Below are positions 7,251-16,200 of a stretch of 22,860 bases of DNA, in pieces; within the stretch, counting starts at the first letter, position 1; every line of letters starts with the position of its first letter. Origin of the DNA: JADIYM01 sp964641945. GTDB lineage: Bacteria; Acidobacteriota; Blastocatellia; UBA7656; JADIYM01. The notes beneath the pieces were generated by a model. It made no database searches. It was given only the letters and a program-made list of their open reading frames with translations, and was not told the DNA's origin. The stretch is from positions 1 through 22,860 of the forward strand of contig CAZXLQ010000045.1 in NCBI GenBank assembly GCA_964641945.1, given 5' to 3'. The position numbers and the translations under genes are program-made.

Positions 7251-8247
7251 GCCGGTCGACGAACTGCTCGGCCGCCTCTGCAAGGCCGTCGTCTCCGCCG
7301 GCGGCGGCCGCGGTCCAACGTGCGAGCGCAACCTGCGCGTCGGCGATCGCCCGAAGCTCGGTCGTGTCGACGTCCGTCGGCGGACCGAGGGACCTCAATG
7401 CGCGACGGAGTGCTTCGGCTCGCGCCATCGACTTCATCGGCCGGCCGCGCTTCGGAGCGGCCTTCGAGCCCTTCGCGGGGCGCCCGGCCGCCCCTCCTGA
7501 CCGGAGCGCTTCGAGGTCGCGAACCGTCGCCCCGGAAAGGACGAGCTCGATCGCTTTCGCCCGGAGAACCTCGTCGCCGGCCAGGTGGGCGAACTCGTAG
7601 AGTACGCTCATCGACGGTTTCGACGTTGAAAGTAGCTCGTAATCGTCTGCGGAAATACGACTTACACTGAAAATGCGCGAAATGTAGGCCGGCGACTTCC
7701 CCAGCCGTCTCGCCAGGTCCTCCTGCGAGAGCTGGTCGACGTCGGCAAGGCGTACGATGGCAAGCGCCTCTTCCATAGGGGCCAGATCCTCGCGCTGAAG
7801 GTTCTCGGCTAGCTGCGCGAGACGCGCCTCGCGCAACGAATCCCCGGCGAGCACCATGCACGGAATCTCGGACAGTCCCGCAAGCCGGGCAGCCCGCAAC
7901 CGGCGCTCCCCAGCGACGACGATGTAACGGCCCGAGGTGGCGGGATCCCGCCTGACGATGAGCGGCTGTAGAACGCCCTGCGACCGGATGCTGTCGGCGA
8001 GCTCCGCGAGTGCGGCCTCGTCGAAGTCGCGCCGCGGCTGTTCCGGATCGGCGTCGAGGTTCGCCGCCGGGAGAGTCCTCGCCCACGCAAGCGTGCCGGA
8101 TGGCGATTCGGTGTCGACCGGCTGCCCGGCCTCTGTTGCCGGCACGTGCCACGGTCGCGTTGCCTTTGCGTCGCCGCGCGCCGATGTCGAACCCGGACGG
8201 TAGGTCGCCGCACTTTCCGCCCACTTGCCCTTTGATTTCTCGGCCAT
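7162..8247 (-). CDS. parB: ParB/Spo0J-family partition protein
   Basis: 361 residues. ParB proteins bind centromere-like parS sites and, when CTP-bound, slide along DNA; they stimulate the ATPase of ParA. Visible here: box I (DPEQPRRDFDEAALAELADSI, shown in part, about 65-87), QGVLQPLIVRR, the CTP-binding GERRLRAARLAG at about 112-123, and AENLQREDLAPMEEA at about 147-161, followed by a helix-turn-helix LSQEDLARRLGKSPAYISR at about 172-190 and helical DNA-binding linker. The C-terminal part is low in complexity and basic. ATG at 8247 is preceded by GGAGGA. It follows parA by 47 bp and is surely cotranscribed. The sequence after the HTH departs from chromosomal ParB, so this may be a secondary or plasmid-derived system. 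Confidence 0.93.
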   Translation of the reverse strand: MAEKSKGKWAESAATYRPGSTSARGDAKATRPWHVPATEAGQPVDTESPSGTLAWARTLPAANLDADPEQPRRDFDEAALAELADSIRSQGVLQPLIVRRDPATSGRYIVVAGERRLRAARLAGLSEIPCMVLAGDSLREARLAQLAENLQREDLAPMEEALAIVRLADVDQLSQEDLARRLGKSPAYISRIFSVSRISADDYELLSTSKPSMSVLYEFAHLAGDEVLRAKAIELVLSGATVRDLEALRSGGAAGRPAKGSKAAPKRGRPMKSMARAEALRRALRSLGPPTDVDTTELRAIADAQVALARWTAAAAGGDDGLAEAAEQFVDRLSRSSGARPSTREGTAGRAGRKAPTTRRR

Positions 8248-8294
8248 GGCCTCGATTCCTCCGCTCGGATCGTGTGGCGACCTCGGGTCGCCGG

Positions 8295-9302
8295 TCAGAT
8301 TCCCAGGAGCTCGGCGACGAGTTGCTCGATGTCCTGTGCTGCCTTGGAACGCGGCGCAACCTCGAAGACCGGCTTCTGCTCGGCGGTGGCCTGGCCGAAC
8401 GCCGTGTTCTTGCGAATGACCGTGTCGAGTACGAGCTCGCCGTAGAACTGTTCGATTGCCGCGCGCGACTGTTGCGAGAGCGATTCGCCTGCATTGAATC
8501 CGTTGACGAGGATGCCGATGCGTTCCGGCTCGAACCCGAAGTCTTCGCGGACTGTCTCGAGATTCTCGAAGAGGATGCGAAGTCCGTCGTACGAGAGGAA
8601 ATCAGTCAGCACCGGCACGATGAGGTCGTCGATGGCGAGTATCGCGTTCAGATTCAGTAGAGACAGGTTTGGCGGCGCGTCGAGTACGACGACGTCATAG
8701 CGGCCAACCTGGCCGTCGAGGGCCTTCTTGAGCTGAAACTCGCGAGCGTTCTTCTGCGACAGGACCAGCTCGATGGGAGACAGGGCGAGGTTTGCCGGCA
8801 GAACGTCGAGATTCGGGAGCCCGGCCGCGCCTCGGACGGCGATCCGGTCGATGGGAACTCGGTCGCGCAGGACATCGAGGAGCGTACCGGACTGCGTCGA
8901 CGGCTCGAGCCCGAGGCATTTGGTGAGGTGGCCCTGCGCATCGAGGTCGATGGCAAGCACTCTGAGGCCGTGGCGGGCGACGCGATATGCGTAGTTCGCG
9001 GCAATGACAGTTTTGCCGACTCCGCCCTTGAAGTTCAGGAAGAGCTGGCGCTTAGGGGATGGAAGCGGCGACGGGAGGCCGAGCGCGGTTCGTGCGGCGA
9101 CGAGATCGTCGACCGTGTAGGCCCGCTGCGCAACCTCGCCGCGCATCCGGCGCCGGGGCGAGGGAAGCAGGCCATCGCGCTCCCAGGCGTCGAGCTGCTC
9201 CCGCGTTATTCCGAGAGACCGCGCGAACTCGGCGGCGCCGACAACGCCGGACGGCTCTTCGGGATTCGGTTCTGGCGGCGGTGCTGGAGTTCGGCGTGAC
9301 AT
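8295..9302 (-). CDS. parA: ParA-family ATPase with N-terminal MerR-like HTH
   Basis: 335 residues from ATG 9302. The N-terminal part (about 20-75) is a MerR-type winged helix: AAEFARSLGITREQLDAWER, then DGLLPSP and YTVDDLVAARTAL. The ATPase follows: deviant Walker A with signature lysine FKGGVGKTV (about 88-96), the A' segment LAIDLDAQGHLT, Walker B VVVLDAPPNLSLLN and ILVNGFN. ParA binds DNA non-specifically with ATP and is driven off by ParB, moving or spacing cargo. The HTH suggests it also represses its own operon, as P1-type ParA does with an unrelated HTH. In-frame starts exist further up (ATG 9338, TTG 9371) and none has a clear ribosome site, so the exact start is open. ATPase identity is certain; cargo (replicon or protein complex) is unknown. 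Confidence 0.92.
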   Translation of the reverse strand: MSRRTPAPPPEPNPEEPSGVVGAAEFARSLGITREQLDAWERDGLLPSPRRRMRGEVAQRAYTVDDLVAARTALGLPSPLPSPKRQLFLNFKGGVGKTVIAANYAYRVARHGLRVLAIDLDAQGHLTKCLGLEPSTQSGTLLDVLRDRVPIDRIAVRGAAGLPNLDVLPANLALSPIELVLSQKNAREFQLKKALDGQVGRYDVVVLDAPPNLSLLNLNAILAIDDLIVPVLTDFLSYDGLRILFENLETVREDFGFEPERIGILVNGFNAGESLSQQSRAAIEQFYGELVLDTVIRKNTAFGQATAEQKPVFEVAPRSKAAQDIEQLVAELLGI

Positions 9303-9412
9303 GAAGGGAACTGTCGCGTTGCGCGCGACCACCTTCATGTACCGCACGCCGCTGCGCGCCGTCAACGACAAGCGCCAGCTGGCCGGCAGGGAACTCGAAT
9401 TAGCGGGAATTA

Positions 9413-9465
9413 CGCTGCGATGTTGCCTGAAATGAGTCGCTTACGCAGCGATTTCATCGTTGAAA
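9413..9465. promoter_or_regulatory. Palindromes upstream of parA, one parS-like
   Basis: Two palindromic signals lie about 110-165 bp upstream of the chosen parA start. CGCTGCG (9413-9419) and CGCAGCG (9444-9450) are perfect inverted repeats 24 bases apart. Next, TTTCA (9452-9456) and TGAAA (9461-9465) flank TCGT; the bacterial parS core is TTTCACGTGAAA, so this is the same half-sites with two extra central bases. A location at the parA promoter would fit autoregulation. Binding by this ParB is inference. Confidence 0.35.
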
Positions 9466-9487
9466 CCCGGTAGGCGCGAAGCGGACG

Positions 9488-9589
9488 CTTCCTGCATCAG
9501 TCCCGTGCGCGGTAGTGCACGGGACTGACTCCAGGCACGACTGCCTGGATCTATCCGCGCGCCATCGCGCGCGTTACTGATGCAGGAGG
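9488..9589. repeat. Nested hairpin element, cloverleaf-like, REP-related
   Basis: A 12-bp outer stem (9490-9501 with 9576-9587) encloses three hairpins: 9502-9508 with 9517-9523 (part of a 12-bp local stem TCAGTCCCGTGC, 9497-9508 with 9517-9528, which competes with the outer stem), TCCAGGCA 9530-9537 with 9542-9549, and CGCGCG 9556-9561 with 9566-9571. The first hairpin holds ATCAGTCCCGTGCGCGGTAG, close to the REP-like units at 27, 277 and 13030. It sits between the 3' end of the M36 protease gene and the parA upstream region, both on the minus strand, so it could end protease transcription. Confidence 0.7.
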
Positions 9590-9630
9590 AGGTGCGAATG
9601 TGTAGACGTAAAGCGTGTCCACTCTATGAT

Positions 9631-12600
9631 TTACATCCCGTCGAAGTTGCCGGCCACCGGGACGACTCCCGTCGGTCCGAACGAGACGGCTTCGTCGGCC
9701 GCGCCGCCCGAGTTCGCGTTGCGCAGGTAGAACAATCCTAACGACGGGCTGTAGATACCGACTGTATCCGTACCGTCCGAGTTCCAGTCGCCGCCGAGTG
9801 GGACGAAGTCGCCCCCAGGACCGAACCCGAAAATCAGATCCGCACCACCCGGTGCATTCGAGTTTTTCAGGAGGAAGAACCCGCTCACCGGATCGTAGAG
9901 ACCGATCGTGTCGGTTCCATTGCCATCCCAGTCTCCCACCACGGGAAGCAGGGTGGACGGCCCAGGGCCGTAGTTGAAGATAATGTCGGCCGGGCCCGCC
10001 GAATTCGAATTCCTCAGGAATATCGATCCGGTCGAAGGAAGGTAGAGTCCGACTGTCGTCGATCCGTTTCCATCCCAGTCGCCGACTAGCGGAACTGCTC
10101 CGACACCGCCCGGCCCGAACCCGAAGACAAGGTCCGCGCCACCACCGCCGTTCGAATTCTTCAGGAAGAAAAAGCCCGTCGTAGGATCGTAAACGCCTGG
10201 CGTATCAGCACTTCCGGGACCAACGCCCGTCGAGCCGTCCCAGTTGCCAACGATCGGCGTCAATCCGCCACCGTACGAAAACACCTGGTCGGCCGCGCCG
10301 CCAAAATGCACATCCCGCTCGAAGAACGTGCCGCTGATGAAGAAGCCGACGGTATCGTCTGGAAGGGCAGGGGCCGCCGTGAAGTCCTCGACAACCCCGG
10401 AATGCGTGTTCGAGGTGCGGGCCGGACTCACGGCCGCCGTGCCAATTCCACGGAACGCGAAGGCCTGCCACAGAATCTGGGCATCCTTCGGATTCGCGTT
10501 TCCGTTCGCGGCGTTCGCGGCCGCGATGACACCGTCACGAGCCTCTGAGAATGTCGGCGAAGACGGCGTAGCCTTCATACCGTCGATCATGTACTGGGTG
10601 ATCTTGACGCGGGCCGTCGACACGCCGTATGCGCGCGACAGGCCGACGAAGCACTGCCAGAGCATCTGCGCCCAGATCTCGCCCGAGTTGTGAACCTCGG
10701 CGGGACTCGAAGTCAGGTTCAGACACGGATTGCCCGAAACGCCTGGATACGTCGTGATTCCGGCACCGATGTCCTTGAAGGTCAGCGGATTCTTCGCCTT
10801 GCTCGAGGACATCGGATAGCGGCGGATCGAATAATAGTAGTTGTCGTTGAACGAGGCGCCACAGAAGAAGCGATCCGTCTGGCCTCCGACGGCAAAAGTC
10901 GTGCCTTCGACGTTGTCGGTGTCGAGCACCGTCGTCAGGACACAGTTGAAGTCACCCCAGCCCTCGCCCATCGAGCCACCCTGCCGGTTCCCAAGCCCGC
11001 TCGAGTTTCCGATGAGCCGGTTCGAAATGTAGTGCCCCATCTCGTGTCCGACAATGAGCATGTCGAACGTTCCGTCGCGCGTCGGGTTGAGCTGGTTACC
11101 CGCATTGAAGGTGTACATCTGCATGCGCGGTTTGCCGCCGTCGGCAGGGGTGGACATATTGGCGTTGTCGGTTCCCGAGAAGTCCTGCCCCTCGGCAAGC
11201 AGAGAATCCGAGGCGACGCCGCCGCGGCCGTAATTGTCTGTCTGGGCGTTGCCGGACAGCTCGTTGAAGCCGCGCAGGTACCAGAAGTCGTGCAGCCAGT
11301 TAACCTGATAGAACATGCCGACAACGGCGGCCTGGCGGTTGACAGCCACATTCACGTTCTGCGTCCAGTCGTATTGGTAGTCGAACACTCCCGGAGACGT
11401 AATGGCACCACGGACATCCGATCCGCTGAAACCGTTCGGGCTCGCGAGATCCAGGTAGGCATCCGTGTTGTTTCCGGTCGTCACCGTCGCTCCAGGTGGC
11501 AGCCATGGATCCGTCGGGCCAAGCAGGCTCTCTACACTGACGAGTGGCGCGGCGATGAAGGGCGCCTGATAACCATTGGGCGTGCCAGTCGGATGCGGCG
11601 TGCCAATCGGGCCCGTCGGACCGTCCCACGGACGAAGGTCGCCGGTCGATTCGGCGTAGGTTCGGTACTGGAACGTCTGGTGTGCCGTTAAGTTGTTGCG
11701 GAAAAGGAGCTTACCGGACTCGGCATCGATGACGTACGAGAACCACGGACCCGTGCCGCCCGGGATGCCCTCGGTCAGGAGCTCGACGTAGTAGGCTGGT
11801 ACGAACTGCCCTGACGCCAGCGGAAAGAGCACAGGTTTGATCCGCGTGTCCTCCGAGAAAAACTTCGAGTCTCCGGAGGACCGATCCGGCGTGAACGCGA
11901 ACTTCGCGTAACCACCCCCCGCATTATCGGTCAGCTTGACGAAGTCCGTTGCCGAGACGATACGGCCCGTGAGGTCCTTCACAGCAGTGGCGATCACATC
12001 GCCATGGGACAGCCTGAAGCGACTCGCTACACCGTTGGCCGCGTCGACCTTGCCGTACATTCGGCCCGATGCGCAGACAATCTGATTACTCGACGTCATG
12101 ACGACGGCGATTTCCGTGTCGAAGAGTTGAATGCCGTCGACATACTGATCGAACTTGACGATCGTCGCTCCACCTTCAGGAGACGTGACGTATCGGGAAC
12201 GTAAAGTCGACAGGTCAGCATCCGTCATTCCCCAAAGAGCCTTGTTCGCGCGAAAGAACGCGCGGGCTTCGCCTTCGGGCGTGGAGTTCGCCTTGTTGGC
12301 CGGTTCTGCCAGAAACGTGCCCGGACGGTACGAAAGCACCATCACCGGCGCGCGAGATACATCGTCACGGCTGATCTGTAGCTCCGGTACGCGGGCAGCG
12401 AGGGCCACTTGAGCGGCGACTTCCGATTCGGTCAACTCGGACCTGAGGATTGCCGCTCCCGACTTCGCAGCAGAGGCAGCGACCTCCGGATCGAAGCGGG
12501 CATGGTAGTTCTCGGGAATCGCCTGAACGCTGGCATCGGCAGTCCGGGCAGACGACGAACAGCCTTCGCCGCGAGGGGCAAGTCCGGCAACGGCGGGAAG

Positions 12601-12684
12601 CGCCAGCGCGGCGGTCAGCGAAACAGTCAGGCCAAGGCGGGCAGAAACGCCCGCACCGTTTCCACGGGGCGTTCGAAACTTCAT
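9631..12684 (-). CDS. Secreted M36 (fungalysin-family) zinc metalloprotease with C-terminal repeat domain
   Basis: 1017 residues. Signal peptide at the N-terminus (basic start, LGLTVSLTAALALPAVAG). A fungalysin/thermolysin-type propeptide follows at about 110-220 (YRPGTFLAEP, FDQYVDGIQLFDTEIAVV). The catalytic domain spans about 400-770, with the zinc motif HEMGH at about 547-551 and the third ligand in GEGWGDF near 574; NANMSTPADGGKPRMQMY is typical M36 sequence. From about 775 to the end there are four to five repeats of about 47 residues with the core GDWDGNGTDTIGLYDP then FFLLKNSN and ADLIFGFGP, of the kind that forms a beta-rich, possibly calcium-binding secreted domain. Start ATG 12684 has GGAG upstream and a candidate promoter at 12761-12790. 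Role: extracellular protein breakdown, which could feed the oppABC importer; that link is inference. Confidence 0.94.
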   Translation of the reverse strand: MKFRTPRGNGAGVSARLGLTVSLTAALALPAVAGLAPRGEGCSSSARTADASVQAIPENYHARFDPEVAASAAKSGAAILRSELTESEVAAQVALAARVPELQISRDDVSRAPVMVLSYRPGTFLAEPANKANSTPEGEARAFFRANKALWGMTDADLSTLRSRYVTSPEGGATIVKFDQYVDGIQLFDTEIAVVMTSSNQIVCASGRMYGKVDAANGVASRFRLSHGDVIATAVKDLTGRIVSATDFVKLTDNAGGGYAKFAFTPDRSSGDSKFFSEDTRIKPVLFPLASGQFVPAYYVELLTEGIPGGTGPWFSYVIDAESGKLLFRNNLTAHQTFQYRTYAESTGDLRPWDGPTGPIGTPHPTGTPNGYQAPFIAAPLVSVESLLGPTDPWLPPGATVTTGNNTDAYLDLASPNGFSGSDVRGAITSPGVFDYQYDWTQNVNVAVNRQAAVVGMFYQVNWLHDFWYLRGFNELSGNAQTDNYGRGGVASDSLLAEGQDFSGTDNANMSTPADGGKPRMQMYTFNAGNQLNPTRDGTFDMLIVGHEMGHYISNRLIGNSSGLGNRQGGSMGEGWGDFNCVLTTVLDTDNVEGTTFAVGGQTDRFFCGASFNDNYYYSIRRYPMSSSKAKNPLTFKDIGAGITTYPGVSGNPCLNLTSSPAEVHNSGEIWAQMLWQCFVGLSRAYGVSTARVKITQYMIDGMKATPSSPTFSEARDGVIAAANAANGNANPKDAQILWQAFAFRGIGTAAVSPARTSNTHSGVVEDFTAAPALPDDTVGFFISGTFFERDVHFGGAADQVFSYGGGLTPIVGNWDGSTGVGPGSADTPGVYDPTTGFFFLKNSNGGGGADLVFGFGPGGVGAVPLVGDWDGNGSTTVGLYLPSTGSIFLRNSNSAGPADIIFNYGPGPSTLLPVVGDWDGNGTDTIGLYDPVSGFFLLKNSNAPGGADLIFGFGPGGDFVPLGGDWNSDGTDTVGIYSPSLGLFYLRNANSGGAADEAVSFGPTGVVPVAGNFDGM

Positions 12685-12760
12685 TGGGAGCTACTCCAAC
12701 TCGAAAGGATGATGTTGTTGATCGACCGGCCAACGGGGGACCGACAGAGACAAACGCGCT

Positions 12761-12790
12761 AAGGTACATCGGCCGCGCGTAGTGGGTCAA
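12761..12790 (-). promoter_or_regulatory. Candidate sigma-70 promoter of the M36 protease gene
   Basis: Reading the minus strand, TTGACC (12785-12790, five of six matches to the -35 box) is followed after 18 bases by TACCTT (12761-12766), which keeps the key T, A and final T of the -10 box. Predicted start near 12754 would give an untranslated leader of about 70 bases. Confidence 0.4.
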
Positions 12791-12823
12791 TCGAAAGGTC
12801 TGGAGGCTGATTTCCGGTGCTCG

Positions 12824-12940
12824 GTGTCTCCGTGTCTCCGTTTGCGCAGCTCTTCGTGAGATCGGAAGAGCTTCGCACACAGAGTCACAGAGTCACGGAG
12901 TCACGGAGTCGCGGAGGCACGGAGGCACGGAGGCACGGAG
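12824..12940. repeat. Tandem 8-mer repeat with partial complementary arm
   Basis: From 12881 to 12940 the word AGAGTCAC/GGAGTCAC/GGAGGCAC is repeated about 7.5 times with no gaps. Upstream, 12824-12840 (GTGTCTCCGTGTCTCCG) is complementary to it, so the region can fold into a hairpin. A 7-bp inner palindrome GCTCTTC/GAAGAGC (12849-12855, 12865-12871) lies in the middle. Its translation in the long plus frame gives low-complexity THRVTESR-like residues and is not taken as coding. Confidence 0.75.
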
Positions 12941-12973
12941 CGCGAACCCTCATCCTGCGCTCGTGCTATTTGG

Positions 12974-13196
12974 TCCCCGCGTTCTTCGACCGCGCTGTAA
13001 TGTCATCCGCCGACACCGAACGCCTCACGCATCAGTACCGTGCGCGGTATGCCCGGGTCTTTCCGAGTTCGGGCTTCCGCACATCGACCGCACAGAGGCA
13101 CGGAGTGCGCGAAGGGCTCGCGATCATCCTTCGTCAGAGAATTCCCCCTCGCGTTTTCCGTTCGCGCTGCCTTATCATCCCCCGACACCGGACGCC
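12974..13196. repeat. Imperfect direct duplication flanking a REP-like remnant
   Basis: 12974-13024 and 13143-13196 share most bases: each runs from a TCCCC start through CGCGCTG, a TATCATCC or TGTCATCC word, and CGACACCG(A/G)ACGCC. Between them, 13030-13050 holds ATCAGTACCGTGCGCGGTA, a relative of the REP-like units. The rest of 12941-13275 holds no gene I can support; the second copy lies about 80-130 bp before the start of the large plus-strand gene and may carry its promoter. Confidence 0.6.
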
Positions 13197-13275
13197 CGCT
13201 CCCGACGATCCGGAATTGACGCCCCTCGCCATCGCCTCGTGCGCTGAATCTTCCTTCGCCCTGGAGCCCGGCACC

Positions 13276-16200
13276 ATGGAGGACGGCCTCAAACAAGCCC
13301 TCGCCGATTTCGACCTATTTCTGTCCGGTTCTCGAGCGCCTGCGCTGATTGGCCACTCTCTGGCCACGGTCGTCGGTCAGGACGTCCGCGTCGTCGCCGG
13401 TTCGGTCGGCCGTTGGGTCTATTCGAATCCGCTCGCCATGCGCGACCGGTTCTCGGCTCTGCTCGCCGCACGAAACAAGGTCTTCGACGTTTTCTTCTAC
13501 CGCGTCGTCCGCTTCCAGCGCATCCACGAGTTCTTTCCGCCGTTCGAGCGAGCGCTAGTCCGCGCGGTCCCGCAGGAGGACCAGGCGCGGCTTGCACAGC
13601 TGCTGGAGCAGTACCCCTGGCGGGAGATCCGGCCGCTGGGAAGCTTCCGCGATCCGCAGGAGTTCGCGCTCGAGGGCCGAGCCGAATCGAACGTCTCGAC
13701 AGAAGAGTTCAACGAGGACCTCTACCGCAACGCGACGCACCAGATTCTCGCCGCCGATCGCCGCTACGAATTCGACTCGCCCGACCAGCGTGATCAGATC
13801 GGCAAGGTCCAGCGCGAGGTCGCGGAAGTCTTCGACGACTTCGTCAACCTGATTCGGGATCCGCAGTCGAAGCGCGAGATCAAACTCGCGAACGCCGCGG
13901 ACGCCGACGCGGTCTACACGAAGAAGTCTCGTTTTCAGATCGAGATCTACCTTTGCCAGATCGCCGACCTGTCGATCGCGCTCATCAACGACGAATACTT
14001 CGAGCACGGCGTCCGGGTCTTTGGCCTGCTCAGCCAGCTCGCGGCAGAGAACAAGGTCAAGACCGGGCAGCTGCACCGGTTTCAGGAAAAAACCGCGCTC
14101 TTCAATCAGCAGAAGCTCGGCGAATACGCGTCGAAGAAGACCGGGTCCTTTCTGCTCCGCGACATTCTCGGGCACTTCAACAAATGGCACGCAGAGCCGC
14201 TGCTGCAGACCCTTTTCGCGAGCCAGGACCGGCGCGAACGCAAGCTCTGCCTCTCGATGCTCGAATCGTACGGCCGGGACGTGTACAGCCTGCTCGTCGA
14301 AACACTCTCGGGCTGCACGACATCGACGCCGTGGTACATCACTCGCAACCTGGCCTACCTGCTCGGCCGCATCGTTACGCCGGACGAGGCACTGCGAACT
14401 CGCGCTGTCGAGCTCATGGCAGGGCACCTCTATCCCGGCAGCGCCCGACAACTGAATCAGCAGGTCGTCCAGGCGATCGCGTTCATCGGCAACGAGGCCT
14501 CGAACCGGGTCCTGATGGCCAAGATGACGGAGTTCGGACCGCTCTTCGAAAAGGACCGCGACTCGACCGACGCCTGTCACAAGCTGCTCACGGCGCTGAT
14601 CAGCCTCGAGACCGAGTCCGGACTCGAGGCGGCGCTCGCGTTCTGCGAACAACACGAGCTGCTCGAAAAATACCGCGACATCTTCAACAAGGTCGCGTTT
14701 CCACCGCGATTGCGCAGTGAAGTCGTCACGCGCGTCCGGAAAGAGCTCAAGAAGCTCAAGATGAGCTTCTCGCTGCTTGGCGATTCATTGACGGCGAGAG
14801 AATTGCTCGGCGTCATCGGCCACGCCGGCCAGCCCGACGTCGACCAGCTCATCGACGAGGTCCTGCAGCGGCTTCCCGCCCGCAGCGAGCTCGCCCAGGC
14901 CGCGCAACGCGCCCGCTCGATACCCGCGCCGGCGACGCTCATGGCGTCCGACCGAACGCTTCATCGACTGCTCACGGCCAAGGATCTGCCTAACGTCTTC
15001 TGCCACATCTACGAGGCTGGCGCGTCCGGACGCATCGACGTCGAGACGAAGGAGGGCATCGCGGCCGAGGTCGACGTGTCGAAAGGCGACGTGTTCCATT
15101 CGTCGGTGCCGCGGTACTTCCTGACCGGCGACAACGCCTTCGAGTGGATCCTGCTCATCGAAGGTCGGGACCTGCAGACTCTGAACTTCGACACGGCGCC
15201 CGGAGTTCCGACGAAGCGAACGACGACCATGACGACCGACGCGCTCCTGCGCGAGGCGCTTTTCCAGCGCGGCCAGGTCGAACAGATCCTCGTCGGCGTC
15301 CTCTCACCCGACGCCAAGTACCGTCGCCGGGAAGTCAACGAGTTCTTCACGCGATTCTCGCGGCTCGACGAACCGAATCGATACCGTGCCGTCTGGGACG
15401 CGCTTGCCGGCGATGCCGACGTACGATCGATACAGCTCGCCACTCGCTTCAACCGCTACGAAGTCTGCAAGATCCTCTTCTATTTCATCCGGCAGAACAT
15501 GGTCGAGGTCGTGGATCCGACGCGTGCCGACGACCAGTCGGGAACGCTCGACGACGCGCTTACTTCAATTGCCCTGAGCGTGAAGCAGATCGAAGCGAAG
15601 CCGGTGCAGTTCAACCACTACTATGCAGCGGCCGAGGCGTGCGCGTACCTTCGGCAGCACATCGGCGACGAGGTGGTTCGAACCGCGGCTCGCGCACTCA
15701 GGAACTTCTTTCTCGACGCGTACAGCGCGCACCGGGTGTTCGTGGAGACGCACATCGACACGTGCTCGATGACGCTGAACCTGATGGCGCGTTACCTGAA
15801 GACTCGCGCCGACGCCGAGCGTCGCGAGCTGCTCGACTTCATCGCATTCACGTTCGCCGAGTCGGTGGATATTCCCGACGTGGCTCCGCCGACGACCGAG
15901 CGATCGGCACTCGGTACGATCGAGAGCATCGCGGGGACGAATGACGCGTTCGACAGCGTCGACGGACTGCTTGGCGACGAAGGATTCGACGAGATACTCG
16001 AGGCGTTCGATCAGGTGCTGATGAACGTCGCGGGCAACATCGCGACGCCGGAGGCGGCGGCGGCCGGGCTCACGGCCTCGGAGGAAGCGATGCTGCTCGA
16101 GCTGTTCGGCAACATCGCGAATGCGTACGTCCTGCCGTTCAAGGACTTCGTACGGGAACTGCAGTCGAATCATCAGCGCAAACGCCCGACGACGTCGGAC

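Noticed and set aside
7112..8494. 460-codon minus-strand frame overlapping parB and parA
   Set aside because: Different frame from parB, with serine/arginine-rich shadow sequence; parB motifs are all in the other frame.
12817..13275. N-terminal extension of the large protein gene
   Set aside because: Built from tandem 8-mer and REP-like repeat sequence; ATG 13276 with a ribosome site is a better start.
13555..14655. Minus-strand open frame of 366 codons
   Set aside because: Antisense to the large plus-strand protein gene, no domain resemblance, no ribosome site.
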